From NCBI RefSeq assembly GCF_000328475.2, contig NC_026491.1, positions 434,001-498,000 of the forward strand: DNA of 64,000 nt, given 5' to 3'. Positions within the stretch are counted from its first letter, which is position 1. Each line of letters opens with the position of its first letter. Source of the stretch: Mycosarcoma maydis. Its lineage: Eukaryota > Basidiomycota > Ustilaginomycetes > Ustilaginales. Under the pieces are notes generated by a model. The model was not told the origin of the DNA and did no database searches. It worked only from the letters and a program-made list of their open reading frames with translations. Positions 32,644 through 43,831 of the stretch are shown here, in pieces. The translations under genes were made by a program, and so were the position numbers.

Positions 32644-34494
32644 TAGCATGCTGGGATACAGTAGGCTTACTTTCGCGTCTGGCACTCTTCCGATGTTTGT
32701 GGTGGCAGTTCGTGGGCTTAGGGCCGATTCTCGTTTCGTCGTTCATGTCGCAAGACCATCGAGCACCGCTCGAGTTCGGCAACGTTTTGCGGAAGAAACA
32801 GCCACCGATTTCATCCTAGGTGCGAGCTTTTTTTTCGATGATGGAGCACCACGTAAAGAGGTCGAAGCGAGTCAAAGCCAGTGTGACTTAGTTGGCTCAC
32901 CTTGGCCTGCTCTGGAGCCAATTGAACCTCCCCTTTCTCTCACAACGTGGCGAGATTGGCCTCGGCTCTGAAAGACAACAAGGGACAGCCAAATTAGCTC
33001 GAGACTAGCGAGTCACTTCAGCTCAGTTACCATCATCGAAATTGGCCTCAGTGAAGTGGATGCTTTCTGGTCAGCTCGTTAGCGTGCTATGACGAAAATC
33101 TCGGGCGGTCAACCCAAAAAGGAAAGTTGGATGGCTGTCTACAGTAATCCGTCGGTCATAAAGACGATGAGAATGTTGGAGTCGACCTTCTAAGCGAACC
33201 AAGAAAAAAAAGAAAAAAAGGGGGGGAAAAAAAGATCGGGACTTCTTGCTTAGCTATCAAAAGAAACGACTACACAGAACAGAGGCCAAAATGAGGATTG
33301 CACCAAAGGATGATATTGTGCCGATGAACAAATAAGTCAATTTGCTCGTCACACTCGGAACTGTGACTATTAGTGGTGCGGGACGACTGTGATTCTTGGC
33401 CCTCTGTCTCTCAGCTCGCTTCGAGCTGAGTTGCGGACGCTGGTAGCCGACCCTGTCGCTTGGACTGCACGCGAGATCGATAAAGTCACAGCCGAGCTCT
33501 TACTGACCCATGAATATTCTTGTGCTGTCTGCGACCTGTCTCGCTAGCGCTGACTTACTCGATGCTCTACTGAATTCGCGATTCAATTTACAAGGCATTG
33601 TGATTTCGTGGGGGTGGCATTGAGAAGATCTCACATGGTGCATATTACTGCCAATGCATCCTGCATGCACCTTGTTTCGACTGCACGCCCTTCCTCTGTC
33701 TCTGCATCTCTCGGCCGCTTCGGCAAGTACCAGCGAGTAATGCTGCAATATCGACGCTTAGTGTGTGATCTGTAGTTTTGCGAGGCTTCCTGGTGACAAG
33801 CGTTCGTTCAGTGCATCAAGGCTGAACCAAAGACACCTATACGGATCATCCGTCCCGATCCGACCACCAACAGCACAGACCAAATAACATGCAGTCGTGC
33901 TTAGATTACCCCCTCCCCCCGCGACCCACTGGCTGGCAGCAGACAGCCTGGAGTATGCATCATCCCTTGGTGGCGTCTCCCGCTGACGAGCAGCGTAGAG
34001 GTTTGCCGGAATCACTGACGTTCATCACCGTCTACCTATGCAAGCTCATGGTAGAGCGTTGTGCCAAACCAGACTTTTTCCGCCCAACCCTGTTTTCTCT
34101 GATGTTCGAGCTCGCTTGCTCACTCGTTCTGTGGCATTCCTATCGGCGAGAAACCCATCCGAGTTAAAGCTGGTCATGTCCAAACCGCATTCCTAGGTGG
34201 TTGGGTGTGTCCACGATGAGACTCTACCCGCGTGCCTAAACCCAATCCAAATCATACATCTCGCAAACCTGAAGAAAAATAAAGGCAATGAAATTCGAAC
34301 GAATAAGATGACATGAGAACTCATCGACGACGCGACGAAATATGCGTGCCCATACTCGGTCGAAAAGCCTAGAACACAGACATAGGCGATGCTCAGGTGG
34401 CAAAGGCCGGAATTTCCTATCAGGGGTTACCCGTCGTAATCGATGCAGTAGCTCCGGACGGAATGCTCCGAGAGAGAAGATCGAAGTAAAAGCG

Positions 34495-34521
34495 CAAGCC
34501 AAGCCAAGCCAAGCCAAGCCA
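34495..34521. repeat. (CAAGC)n pentanucleotide array
   Basis: About five consecutive CAAGC units, ending in CAAGAAAAG. Confidence 0.92.
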
Positions 34522-34859
34522 AGAAAAGAAGGACGGGTACCTGAAGGCAGTGGTGTGGATAATTCGTGATTATCGAGGTGTTCCTTCTATTATCACACTG
34601 AATCCAGTTATTACTTCTGCATACTGGCATAGCCTGTGCAGCAGGAAAAACGGAGCGGAAGCAGGGCCGCTGGTTGCGTCTAGGATGTCTCTACCCATCC
34701 CTGGCATTGAAAGAATAACGAACTGGATGTGCCGAATCGAGGTCTGTTTGTTTGTTGTTTGTTTGTTAAACTGAATCCTGGCCTCATGCAGTCGAATTCT
34801 GCTACGCGCCGGACTGCGTCTCTCTCTTCTCGCGGGCTTACATACAGTTGCTCACTGCA

Positions 34860-34907
34860 TTGCATAGCATAGCATAGCATAGCATAGCATAGCATAGCAT
34901 AGCATAG
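34860..34907. repeat. (ATAGC)n pentanucleotide array, 9-10 copies
   Basis: Perfect ATAGC repeats following TTGC, ending at ATAGTAGC. Confidence 0.95.
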
Positions 34908-37639
34908 TAGCAAGTTCATCCTCTCGATCCTTCTCGCTATCGTGACACTACTCGGACCACCAGAAGCAAACACGATTGCGTGCCAGCTTCGGGCTCAGGA
35001 TTCCAAAATTCTCATGCAACGCAAATGTAACATTGTTCACCGCAAGTTCGAAAAGGCGCTTGAGAACTTCGCTCACGCAGATGATGTTCTCGCTGCATGA
35101 CTCAAAATGGTGGTCTAGACTCAGAATGACGCAAAACATCACCCAATTCTGTCGAGGAGAGACGCGCATACGCGACGGGTTGCGGTGGCGGCAAGCGCGG
35201 GTCTATCACATCCCAAGCCAAAAAGCACGTGGACGCGAGAACTTGAACGTTTTTCATTTCACCAATGTCACAAACCAGACTTGCGTGCATCGCGCAGGTT
35301 CGTCTCACACGCTACGGAGTTGGTGTGGACGCTAGCGGTTCTGGACGGTAGCCTTGGTGCAACACCACTCAGATGCGTTGGAACACTTCTTGTGCTTGGT
35401 GTTTGTTGAATTTGGTTGCAAAAAAAAGCGTCTCTTGGTATCGGGGTTTGAACTTCGCGTCGAATGCCTAAAAGCGAGGTCTCTCTGTCAACGGGCGCAA
35501 TTTGCTAACTATTTGTTGGCGTTATTCAGGGAAATTCAGGGTCCTCCTTGTTTGGTCTCAAGCTAAGCCCTTTGGAGTGCTTGTTTGTTACAACTTTGCA
35601 TTACGACTTCTTAGCCGGAGCTTGGCCGCAGCATTGGCTTTTTGCGACGGGAGTTCGTCGAGACTGCATACACTGCATTCCGTGCATGAGACTCGAACGG
35701 CAGGTGGCCTCGATAAAAGTTTCCGCTATGCTTTCATCGTCGTGTGCGAGCATCCGTCAGCTCCTCTGCGGGAATAAAGTAGGATCAGGGTCTTCAACCA
35801 GATAGAGTTGGAATATCTGAAGATCGGCTCGATAACTCAATATCGACTACGATGATCGGCGACGTCAGCTCAGTCCTTTCTTTAGAAAGAATCGAGTTTT
35901 CACGTCGGCCGGTACGTTGATCTTGGACAATATTCTTGAATCATACAGCTGCCAAGCAGGGTTTCCAGCATCATAGCAAGCGACCACAATAGACCTCGGT
36001 GAGCGTAATGCGAACCTGTTTTGCATCGAATGACTCCATTCATCTCTCCTCATCAACGGCTGGCATGTCCAATCTCAAATAGAGCTCGATCCAGCGCATT
36101 GGTTCGTCCGCAGTAACCGCTGCAGGGATTATGTCGAAGCGGGGCTGAAATTTCATCCGTCTCTCTTACGCTTCTGGCGCTTCCCGCAGATCGGCTGTTC
36201 GAAATCGTAAATACGGCGCGACAATGATCAACAGCCTAAGCGCACATCACATTGACAAGCCTTCGGAGTGTTCAGCATCTAGCCTTGCTCGATCAACTTT
36301 GCATGAAGAGTTCCGATACGTTGCGCGTAAGCTAGCTTGTCTTTCGAAGCTATCCTCAACGTCAAGCCACGCATACATTGAACACATACAGTGATCACAC
36401 ACAATCAACAAACACAATGAAGAGCAAGCGGTTGCGCCACACAACCAGGAATGGATTCCTCTACTAGCTTCGGAGCAGTCGCTCGGAAGTTAAAGCTGGT
36501 CTAGTCGACGGGGATATGCGCTCTTAATGTTTGTGAGCGAGCTGCCACAGGCGGTGTGCGATATTTTCGCAGGCAATCTGGATCACTCGTTTCTGGCTGA
36601 TCATCCATCTTCATCCTTACTACTTAGGCGACTCGCCACCCTTACCGCCAGTGCAAAGCTCGCGGGTATAGAAAGACCCGTCAGATAAACCAATACGCAG
36701 GCTTCCCCCGAGAACAGGAAAGCTTCGTTTCTGCAGCCGGTTCGACAGCTCGTCAAATACTCAAAGCAAAGTGTTGCGATGTGGCCGCCGGAATTGCTCG
36801 CTTTCCCACGCTGATTCCACCTGTTTTACGAAACACCATTGCTCAACAAGCCACTTGCTGCGGAAATAACATGTGTGATTAGCCTATTACATGATGGCCA
36901 TCAACAACGTGTACAGCTTGTCAAACTCACGACTCACGACTTGCAGTCCCGAGTTCATGTTTCTTGGCGTCAGTGCTAGGATTGGTCTCGGTAAGTTACC
37001 TGTTCTTACAACTGCAGCTTTAAACAGGCCATATTTGTTTCGTGTTTGCCCTTCACGCGTCTTCCCGTCTCGAGTCACATACGTGGCGTGGTACACGACA
37101 ACTCAACTCACGGCTCGTGACTCACAGTGACTGTCACGCGTGACCGTGCTAGGTGTCCTCACGCGACTCACGACTGTCTCCTCAGCAAGACCTAACATCG
37201 TGTTAGTTTCGTCTGTGCTCCTGCCTCGTGCCTGCCTTTTTTGCGGTCTCCTGATGCGCCTTTGACTGCTCTAACGCCGTAGTCAGTTTCTGCTCCTCTT
37301 CCTTTCCTCAATTTAGTCGTTACCTTCTGAATCATCTCGCGCCCCTGAGCGTACGGGTGTGACACATGCATTGCCGTCCGTCGAAAGATGTTGATCAAAG
37401 GCGGCTTTGAGCGCAATCATGAATCACGAATACAGAGCTCGATTGGCATCCAGCTTTCATTGACACCGACCCGATCCATTGGCTTGCATCTGGAAAGCAG
37501 CCGAATTGTTGTTTGTAAGCCGACTTCTGCTGCTGGGTTGAACACCTACTGGAGTTTCAACGCTAAGCGGGGCCGCCCCTGGTGCCTGGCGGACAGGCTC
37601 TTGTATTTCAAGCGACCAGTTCGGGGCCATATGCTTCAA

Positions 37640-38870
37640 TGACCTCGAGCTGTTCAGGTGTGCATTCTGCCAGGCTGCACGTCATCCCGACAACAGGTGC
37701 CCAAGTGGTAACCTCGGACCACGTCTAGTGTCTCTACGTTGAAGGTTTGCAGAGACTGAAACATCAAAACTTGGTCGATAGCACTGTGCCACAACATCAG
37801 AAAGAGTTCCCAATCGAGCTGCGCCACCTTGCTTCCACATTGGCAAGAACAACAATGGCGGATGGTCTACTTCAAGTATCGCTAGAAGCGTCATTGGGCT
37901 AGCGAAAAACATGCTGAACGAAGGGAGCAATGCGACAACAGGCCGCTTGATCCAGCCTCTGAATGACGCTTTTTCAGCTGACTACGGGGTGCGCTCAAGC
38001 CTCTTGTCATTGTGACCCGTTGGTCTACCCAGGACAACAAGGTGTAGCCAGGAACCCAGCGCTCACTGACCCGCGGCTCACTGTATGTCCTGATGAACGA
38101 ATGAGCCTGTGCTCCCCGAGAGTGATGGCAGAGCAAGCAACTCATCAATGCTACTTCTACAGTAAGATACTTGGATCTCATCACCCGGGGTCTGCGGCTC
38201 TTGAACGTAAACGTCAGCACCTCCATATTTTCCAAGTGCATGAAGGAGGTCCAAGCTTCTGCATGTGGCTTGTGTGCGGATCGCACGTTGACATCGGTAG
38301 CGACAAAGCCGTGACGACGCGTAGAGACTGTCGATCTTGGGTCGCTGACAACGTGGCTTGAGCGTACGGGATCAGGGCTTCGGACGTGGTCATGAGACAA
38401 TCTGTACATCGGACACCACCAGACATGTGGGTCAAGTGGGTTCAGGTTGAAAGTGGGAAAAGACAGACCGGCATGTGCTGCTCGGACCGCTGGTGTGCGA
38501 AAAAGGGGATAGGAACACGAGCCTCGTGGGACACAGCATCGCTCTGGGGCCCCTTTTCAATCATGGATCCCTTCAAAGCGTATAGGACCTTACAGGTCAT
38601 GAAGCACAGCGATTCTATCGCTCTTCTAGACCATGATACACTGGTTTCTGGCGGTTTGCTCCTGTATCGACCCAGGATCTTTTTCGCATCTTTGATCGTC
38701 GTAGGCGCGTGACCAAGTGGCAAGGGCCCTGCCCCACCCTTTCGTCACTTTTCAACCAATACAACAGGAGGCCACAGCGATCAGCCATGGTCTTGATAAT
38801 CAGAGACAAGAACGAATCGAAAGTACTGCCAAACATCACGTGAAGGTCCGAAGCGAGCCGCACCTTGAAT
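37640..38870 (-). pseudogene. coding-like fragments in several minus frames, possible gene relic (unidentified)
   Basis: Minus-strand frames here look more protein-like than their surroundings but are interrupted. 38863-38615 reads SFLSLIIKTMADRCGLLLYW. A second frame from 38723 contains SWSRRAIESLCFMTCKVLYA. 38409-37891 contains TSFMHLENMEVLTFTFKSRR. 37930-37682 contains MTLLAILEVDHPPLLFLPMW. I could not join them by clear GT-AG introns into one frame and recognise no family. It may be a decayed gene, a multi-exon gene I have mis-spliced, or chance. Confidence 0.2.
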
Positions 38871-39582
38871 TAGCTGCTTTGACCTCTACCTCCCAAAGTT
38901 GGAGCTGGCTCAGCCTGACAGCTGAGACTACACAGTCAAGACCAAGCCCAAGCGTCAGTCGAGTCGTCAGTCTCCTCAGATGGACACTCGAAATTTTGCG
39001 TTGGTATGCAAATATCGTCCGAAGTGGCGGGAAACGAGCTTCAGATTGACAAATCTGTCCGATGTACCATCGATCGGGACCGGACAGACCGTGTCAAGTG
39101 ATGACCCGTAAGCGTTTTATTGCGAGCGCCAAACCATTTTGTTGACCGTATCATCTATGATCGGAAAACGCTCGACAATCGAATCACGAATCATGATCAT
39201 GCAAAAGTCACGCGTGACGATCTCTCTTTCAAATACGCGTCAGAAGGGTTGGTGCAAGAACCGGCTTCTCCGGCTATGTTAGAGATGCAATTCATGATTC
39301 GCGCTTCTTTCTTTTCGCCTCTTTCGCAACGGTGTAACTCTCGAAGAAAATCACACATTCCCGATTTGTGATATTGGCGATTCACGATTCACGATCGTGG
39401 ATCACGTGGATCAAATTCAAGGACCAAAAGCACACGGCAGTCACAGAGTCGTTTTGCGCACTGACCGTGCTTCTGCGCTGCTTCTGCGCTGCCTGCCCGT
39501 CTCGGCCCAGGATCTGGTGATTTTTCCATCGTTATCTCGACCATCCGATAACATTGTCAAGGAAGCATCCAACACGTCCATC
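38871..39582. other. upstream region of the 3-ketoacyl-CoA reductase gene
   Basis: No gene. Contains heptamer copies at about 39182 (GAATCACGAATCATGATC) and 39382 (CGATTCACGATTCACGATC, about 200 bp before the ATG). Confidence 0.6.
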
Positions 39583-40749
39583 ATGGCTATCGAACAGCAC
39601 ATAGATGGCCTATTGCGCCACGTTGGCCTGCGGGTTGGTAAGTGTGATCCAAACGACGGGTTTGTTCGGTTGTTCGGTTGATGGGTGGTTCGGCCACGAC
39701 ATGCCTTTTCAAGACTACTGACATGTTGATGCATCTACGTTGAATCAACAGACCACGGCTTGACGCCGGTCTCAGCATCTCTGGTTCTGCTAGCTGGTAT
39801 TGGCGCTTTATCCGTGGGAACCTTTGCGCTGCGTCTTGTTCGCCTCTTTGCCGATGTCTATATCCTCCCGGGCAATTCGGTTTCCAAGTACGGTGCCAAC
39901 AAGAAGGACCTGACTCGGGCGAGCTGGGCGGTGGTGACGGGCGCCACGGATGGAATCGGACGCGAATTTGCTCTTCAGCTTGCTCGCAAAGGTTTCAATA
40001 TCGTGCTCGTCTCTCGTAGCCCTGAGAAGCTTGGCTCGGTTGCGGCTGAAATCGAAGCTGCCACTCCGGGCGTTCGCACCAAGACGCAAGCGATCGATTT
40101 CGCCCTCGGAGACGAACGCCAGTACGAAGGACTCGAACATACCGTAAAGGGTCTCAACGTCGGTGTTCTGGTGAACAACGTTGGAAAATCGCACAACATG
40201 CCCGTCACATTTACCGAGACCTCGGAAGAAGAGATGGAAGACATTATCGAGATCAACGTGGTATCGGTGCTTCGTGTTTCCAAGATGATCATCCCAGGCA
40301 TGGTGGATCGCAAGCGCGGGCTAGTGCTCAATCTAGGAAGCTTTGCGGGGCAAGTGACGACGCCGATGCTCGCTACGTACGCCGGAAGCAAAGCATTTTT
40401 GAGCGGTTGGTCGCAGGCATTGGGCGAAGAAGTGAAGAGGAGCAATGTCGACGTGAGCCTGTTGAACACGTACTTTGTCGTCTCCAACTTGTCCAAGATC
40501 CGCAAGAGCAGCGCGATGATCCCTACTCCCAAGCAGTACGTGACGCAGGTGCTCAAGACGCTGGGAAGGAACGGAGGCGCTGTGGGACGGCCGTACACCG
40601 CCACACCTTGGCCTGGGCACGCGTTGGTCGATTGGGCCACCACCTTCGTTCTGCCAAGAGGCTGGCTGCTCAGCTATACGTATGGACAGCAAGTAGCGAC
40701 CAGGAAGAGAGCTTTGAACAAGGCTCACAAGGCTGTCAAGTCGGCTTAG
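39583..40749 (+). CDS. IFA38: very-long-chain 3-ketoacyl-CoA reductase (microsomal SDR)
   Basis: Exon 1 at 39583-39637 and exon 2 at 39752-40749, with a GTAAGT...CAACAG intron of 114 nt, give 350 residues. After an N-terminal membrane segment (about residues 26-50) comes the short-chain dehydrogenase core: TGATDGIG cofactor loop at 81-88, NNVG at 160-163, catalytic Ser in NLGS at 215, and Y228-x3-K232 in TYAGSKAFL. A second hydrophobic stretch (WATTFVLPRGWLLSY) is near the C-terminus. The overall form, with the ILPG segment before the Rossmann fold, matches yeast Ifa38 and human HSD17B12, which reduce 3-ketoacyl-CoA in ER fatty-acid elongation for sphingolipid chains. The exon 1 start MAIEQHIDGLLRHVGLRV is short but in phase with good splice sites. 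Confidence 0.92.
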
Positions 40750-40894
40750 ACACTCGCCTTGTGCTGTTCATCCTCGCCCGCACTCACACATCCTCTCCCA
40801 CAATGAAGCCGTCTTTCGCCACACGATGCGGTTCGAAACCATGCACCGACAACTCCTGTTTAGAACCCCTGTTGTATGATAGGTCACTCTCACC

Positions 40895-40935
<41 letters not shown>

Positions 40936-41095
40936 CGATGCTTCACAATTTTTGACGCCGAGAATGCTGCTGCTGAAGAAACATATGATTCACGTTCACA
41001 TACCTGCGAGCTGATCGCAGACGAGGCGTGTCAGATTGGAGAAAATTATTTTGAACACTTGGATTGCTGAATCGTGAACGGGACGACTTCGCATT
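40750..41095. other. convergent intergenic region with CT microsatellite
   Basis: 346 bp between the convergent 3' ends of the ketoacyl reductase and AsnRS genes. It holds a (CT)n run and an ATCGTGAAC heptamer variant near 41072. No gene. Confidence 0.8.
40897..40933. repeat. (CT)n microsatellite, 18 copies
   Basis: Uninterrupted CT dinucleotides, 37 bp, in the 3' flank of the ketoacyl reductase gene. Confidence 0.97.
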
Positions 41096-42847
41096 CTAAG
41101 GGGTGCACCGACCGGTCCATCGAGGGTACAAGGAAGCCTCTCGGACAGTCCATCGGTTGGTGAGCCACGCCAAGAAACGCTCGACACCAAGACCGTAGCC
41201 GCCGTGCTCGCAGGTGCCGTACTTACGCTGGTCGGTGTACCAGAAGTAAGGAGCTGCATCGATGCCCTCGTTCTTGTATGCTTCGAGCAGCTCGTGCTGA
41301 TCGGCCATCCTCATGCTACCACCGACGATTTCTCCGACACCGGGCATCAGCACGTCGACCGAGTCGGTGAACTCCTCGTCACCCTCGGTGCGTTTCATGT
41401 AGAACGACTTGATCTCGCGCGGGAAGCGGCAGAGGAAGATGGGCACGTTGAGCTCGTCGGTCATCTTGCGCTCGGCAGCTTCGGCAATGTCGTCGCCGAT
41501 CTTGTGTGGCTCGCCGTCCTCGTTGGGGATGTTATGATCGTTGAGCCACTTGATGGCCTCCTTGTAGTCCATGCGACGGAAGGGACGCGTGGGCATCTTG
41601 AAGTTGGGGTTGAGCTGGTCGAGTAACGCCTTTGTCTTGGGGTCTTGGAGCACGCGCGAAAGGGTGCCGCAGATGAGCTGTTCGAGGTGCTCGAGCAAGT
41701 CGTCAAACGAGATAAAGGCGAGCTCACCTTCGAGATGGGTGTACTCGGACAAGTGTCGACGGGTGTGCGACTTTTCGGCACGGAACGACTCTTGAACGCA
41801 GAAAACGTCGCCGAGCGAGGGCAGACAGGTTTCGAGGTAGAGCTGCGAACTCTGAGTGAGGTAGGCGGGCTGGCCGTAGTAGTCGAAGCTGAAGAGGGTG
41901 GAACCACCTTCGACCTGGGTCTGTACCATGCAAGGAGGCGTGACTTCGGTCATTCCGAGGTGGTCGAACTCGGCACGGAAAGCCTTGAGCACCTCGGAGC
42001 GCACCTTGAGCACTGCAGAAGCGGTTTCGCCACGGATGACGAGGTGGCGACGATCGGCCAAGCTGTTGGGGTCGGCGGTTTCTGCTACGACGTTGGTATA
42101 GGCCTCGTCTCCACCGGGAGCCTTGCCGAGACACTTCCAGTAGTCGGCGACGAGCTCGTGACCACCGGGGGCGGTCTTACCTTCGGGGACAGCCTTGAGC
42201 TGACCCTGAATCTCGACGGTGGATTCGGTGGTGAGGGTAAGAGCGTCGTAGGTGGTAGTGAGCTTGCCGGAAAGGACGACCTGGAGGTAGCCGGTACCGT
42301 CACGGAGGACGATGAAGGTCAAGTCCTTCTGGGAACGGAGGCGGTGGACCCAACCACAAATCTTGACGCGCTGATCGCGGAAGTCGGCGCCTTGGCTAAT
42401 CTTGATCTTTTTGGCCGAGGAAGAAGGCTGCTCGAGGACAACCTTTTTGCTCTCTTGGAGCCTTTTCTCGTCGTTGGCGGCCTGTGCCTGGTCCTTTGCG
42501 GCCTGCTCGCTGGCCTTTTCCTTTTTCTTTAGCGCAGTAGCGTAGAGCTTAGAGACCTTCTTGGCAGCCGAGGCCGAGATGGGCGCATAGCCATCTGCGT
42601 CGACACCGTCCTGGCCGGGCGTAGCATCGGCCTTTTTGACAAACACGGAAGCGTCCTGACCCTTTGCAAGAAGCGCGGCTAATGGAGTTGCAAAGGGAGA
42701 GCTTTTGGAGCCATCAGCAGTTTCGTCGTTGCCCGCCTTTTCGTCAACATAAACGGGAGCGCCACCACCGATGGCCTTCTTGTCCTTATCGCCAGAGATG
42801 TGAAGGGCCTCTGCGGCCGAGGTCAATGCCTCCTTGATTGCGGACAT
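41096..42847 (-). CDS. DED81: cytosolic asparaginyl-tRNA synthetase
   Basis: 583 residues in one exon. The N-terminal part (to about 150) has the eukaryote-specific extension with a YVDEKAGND segment and a Lys/Glu/Ala-rich coiled stretch. An OB-fold anticodon-binding domain starts near 158 (VKICGWVHRLRSQKDLTFI). The class II catalytic domain follows, with motif 2 FRAEKSHTRRHLSEYTHLE near 350 and motif 3 GYGLGVERFLAWL near 552. The sequences EIKSFYMKR, MPGVGEIVGGSMR and YGTCEHGGYG are typical of AsnRS and separate it from AspRS. It charges tRNA-Asn with asparagine in the cytosol. No mitochondrial presequence is evident. Divergent from gcn1. Confidence 0.96.
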   Translation of the reverse strand: MSAIKEALTSAAEALHISGDKDKKAIGGGAPVYVDEKAGNDETADGSKSSPFATPLAALLAKGQDASVFVKKADATPGQDGVDADGYAPISASAAKKVSKLYATALKKKEKASEQAAKDQAQAANDEKRLQESKKVVLEQPSSSAKKIKISQGADFRDQRVKICGWVHRLRSQKDLTFIVLRDGTGYLQVVLSGKLTTTYDALTLTTESTVEIQGQLKAVPEGKTAPGGHELVADYWKCLGKAPGGDEAYTNVVAETADPNSLADRRHLVIRGETASAVLKVRSEVLKAFRAEFDHLGMTEVTPPCMVQTQVEGGSTLFSFDYYGQPAYLTQSSQLYLETCLPSLGDVFCVQESFRAEKSHTRRHLSEYTHLEGELAFISFDDLLEHLEQLICGTLSRVLQDPKTKALLDQLNPNFKMPTRPFRRMDYKEAIKWLNDHNIPNEDGEPHKIGDDIAEAAERKMTDELNVPIFLCRFPREIKSFYMKRTEGDEEFTDSVDVLMPGVGEIVGGSMRMADQHELLEAYKNEGIDAAPYFWYTDQRKYGTCEHGGYGLGVERFLAWLTNRWTVREASLYPRWTGRCTP

Positions 42848-42882
42848 GATTGTTGGTCTGACCTAAACAGTAAGGATCGTCT

Positions 42883-42905
42883 TGATGATGATGATGATGA
42901 TGATG
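42883..42905. repeat. (TGA)n microsatellite
   Basis: TGATGA repeats about 40 bp upstream of the AsnRS start codon, probably in its 5' leader. Confidence 0.92.
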
Positions 42906-43611
42906 GGGATGATGATGGTCGGTCGTCTAGGAATCGTATTGGGGTGGATGAGCCTGGTGAAAGTGGCTGAAAGCTGGAATGTTGAGAGGGTTATGTGGTG
43001 CAAGTGAGGATAGGTTCGAGATAAGGATCCACTACAGCCAATGTCAGTTGCTCGATTGTCGCAAAAGAGACGGGCCGTGAGCGAAGAACGAGGCGCCACG
43101 CATTCACGTTTTTGATTTGCGGGTTTTGACGCTTCCGTTTGCGTTTAGTTATGAATATATGTGTGTGTGTGTGTGTCACTTTGGCTTGTAGTTTGCCAAG
43201 TTGGCTGGGCTGAGGGTGTGCCTCTCTGTCTGCGAGCTTAGGGTCCTTACAACACCCACGACTCTCTCCAATCATCCATCGTGAATTGGCCTAATTAGAG
43301 CTCAAAAATGACTCGAAACAGGGACGAGTCACGAGTCACGAGTTGAGCTGCCGAATTCGATCTTGCCCGATCTTGACCTGCCTGTCACCAAACACGTGAC
43401 CCAATCAAGGCATGCCAAGTAGTTGGTATGTAGAATCGGGGCGGATGGCCGATTCACATTCACTGGCTGGCTGATCGAGACAAGAAGATTTCCATTTTCT
43501 CACCTTCTTGAAGCTCACACACACGGTCCACGTGAGTAGCAGCGTCGCGAGTCGTGAGTGGTGCAATTTTCTTCGCTCTCCAAGTCAGACAGGCGACTCT
43601 GACTCGTGACT

Positions 43612-43618
43612 TGACTCA
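43612..43618 (+). promoter_or_regulatory. TGACTCA, candidate Gcn4/Cpc1 site
   Basis: Exact TGACTCA (bZIP Gcn4/CpcA/Cpc1 consensus) 214 bp upstream of the gcn1 ATG, with further TGACTC cores at 43309-43314 and 43600-43605 and, on minus, at 43326-43331 and 43333-43338. The overlapping GACTCAC repeat family weakens the case. Confidence 0.35.
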
Positions 43619-43831
43619 CACGAACTCTGATAGAACTCTGGTCAAATCGTAACTCGTGACTGACGAGTGATTCGTGATTCATTCGTGGTTGACATTCTTC
43701 TCAGCCTTGCGTATTGCACCTTGTTCAAAGTGCTCAGCCAATTTGCACTTGTCCGCTCGAACACCATCACATAGCCACTCAGCTTTGTCGACTGAAGCCA
43801 ATCGCACCTCGCAGCGAACGTACCGTGTGGT

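Larger units (their letters stand above)
27582..33000. other. left half of a 12-kb gene-poor interval
   Basis: Contains the cyclin promoter side (27.6-28.3 kb, with a GGTGCT array). No gene is supportable beyond it. Open frames up to 170 codons exist (30959-31471 plus, 31736-32251 minus) but have no recognisable domain or bias. Visible structure includes short GAGACGA and AACAAG repeats (29121-29145 and 30602-30628), a 28-bp palindrome at 30827-30854, and a 16-bp perfect inverted repeat at 32600-32643. One weak pheromone-element match (ACAAAGGTG) lies at 28105-28113. Confidence 0.55.
33001..37600. other. central part of the gene-poor interval, nothing recognised as a gene
   Basis: No open frame longer than about 120 codons and no RNA gene signature. 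It includes an A/G-rich patch at 33200-33235, two pentanucleotide arrays (34495-34521 and 34860-34907), and ACTCACGACTCACGAC-type heptamers around 36928 and 37100-37180. Base composition is near 50% GC, lower than neighbouring genes. Confidence 0.55.
42848..43831. other. divergent promoter region AsnRS / gcn1
   Basis: 984 bp shared by two translation-control genes. It contains (TGA)n at 42883-42905, (TG)n at 43160-43176, several ACGAGTCACGAG/GACTCAC-type heptamers (43326-43345, 43545-43555, 43600-43690) and a Gcn4-type site TGACTCA at 43612-43618. No gene seen. Confidence 0.75.

Noticed and set aside
41645..42532. 295-codon plus frame opposite AsnRS
   Set aside because: Antisense shadow; the minus frame has complete class II synthetase motifs.
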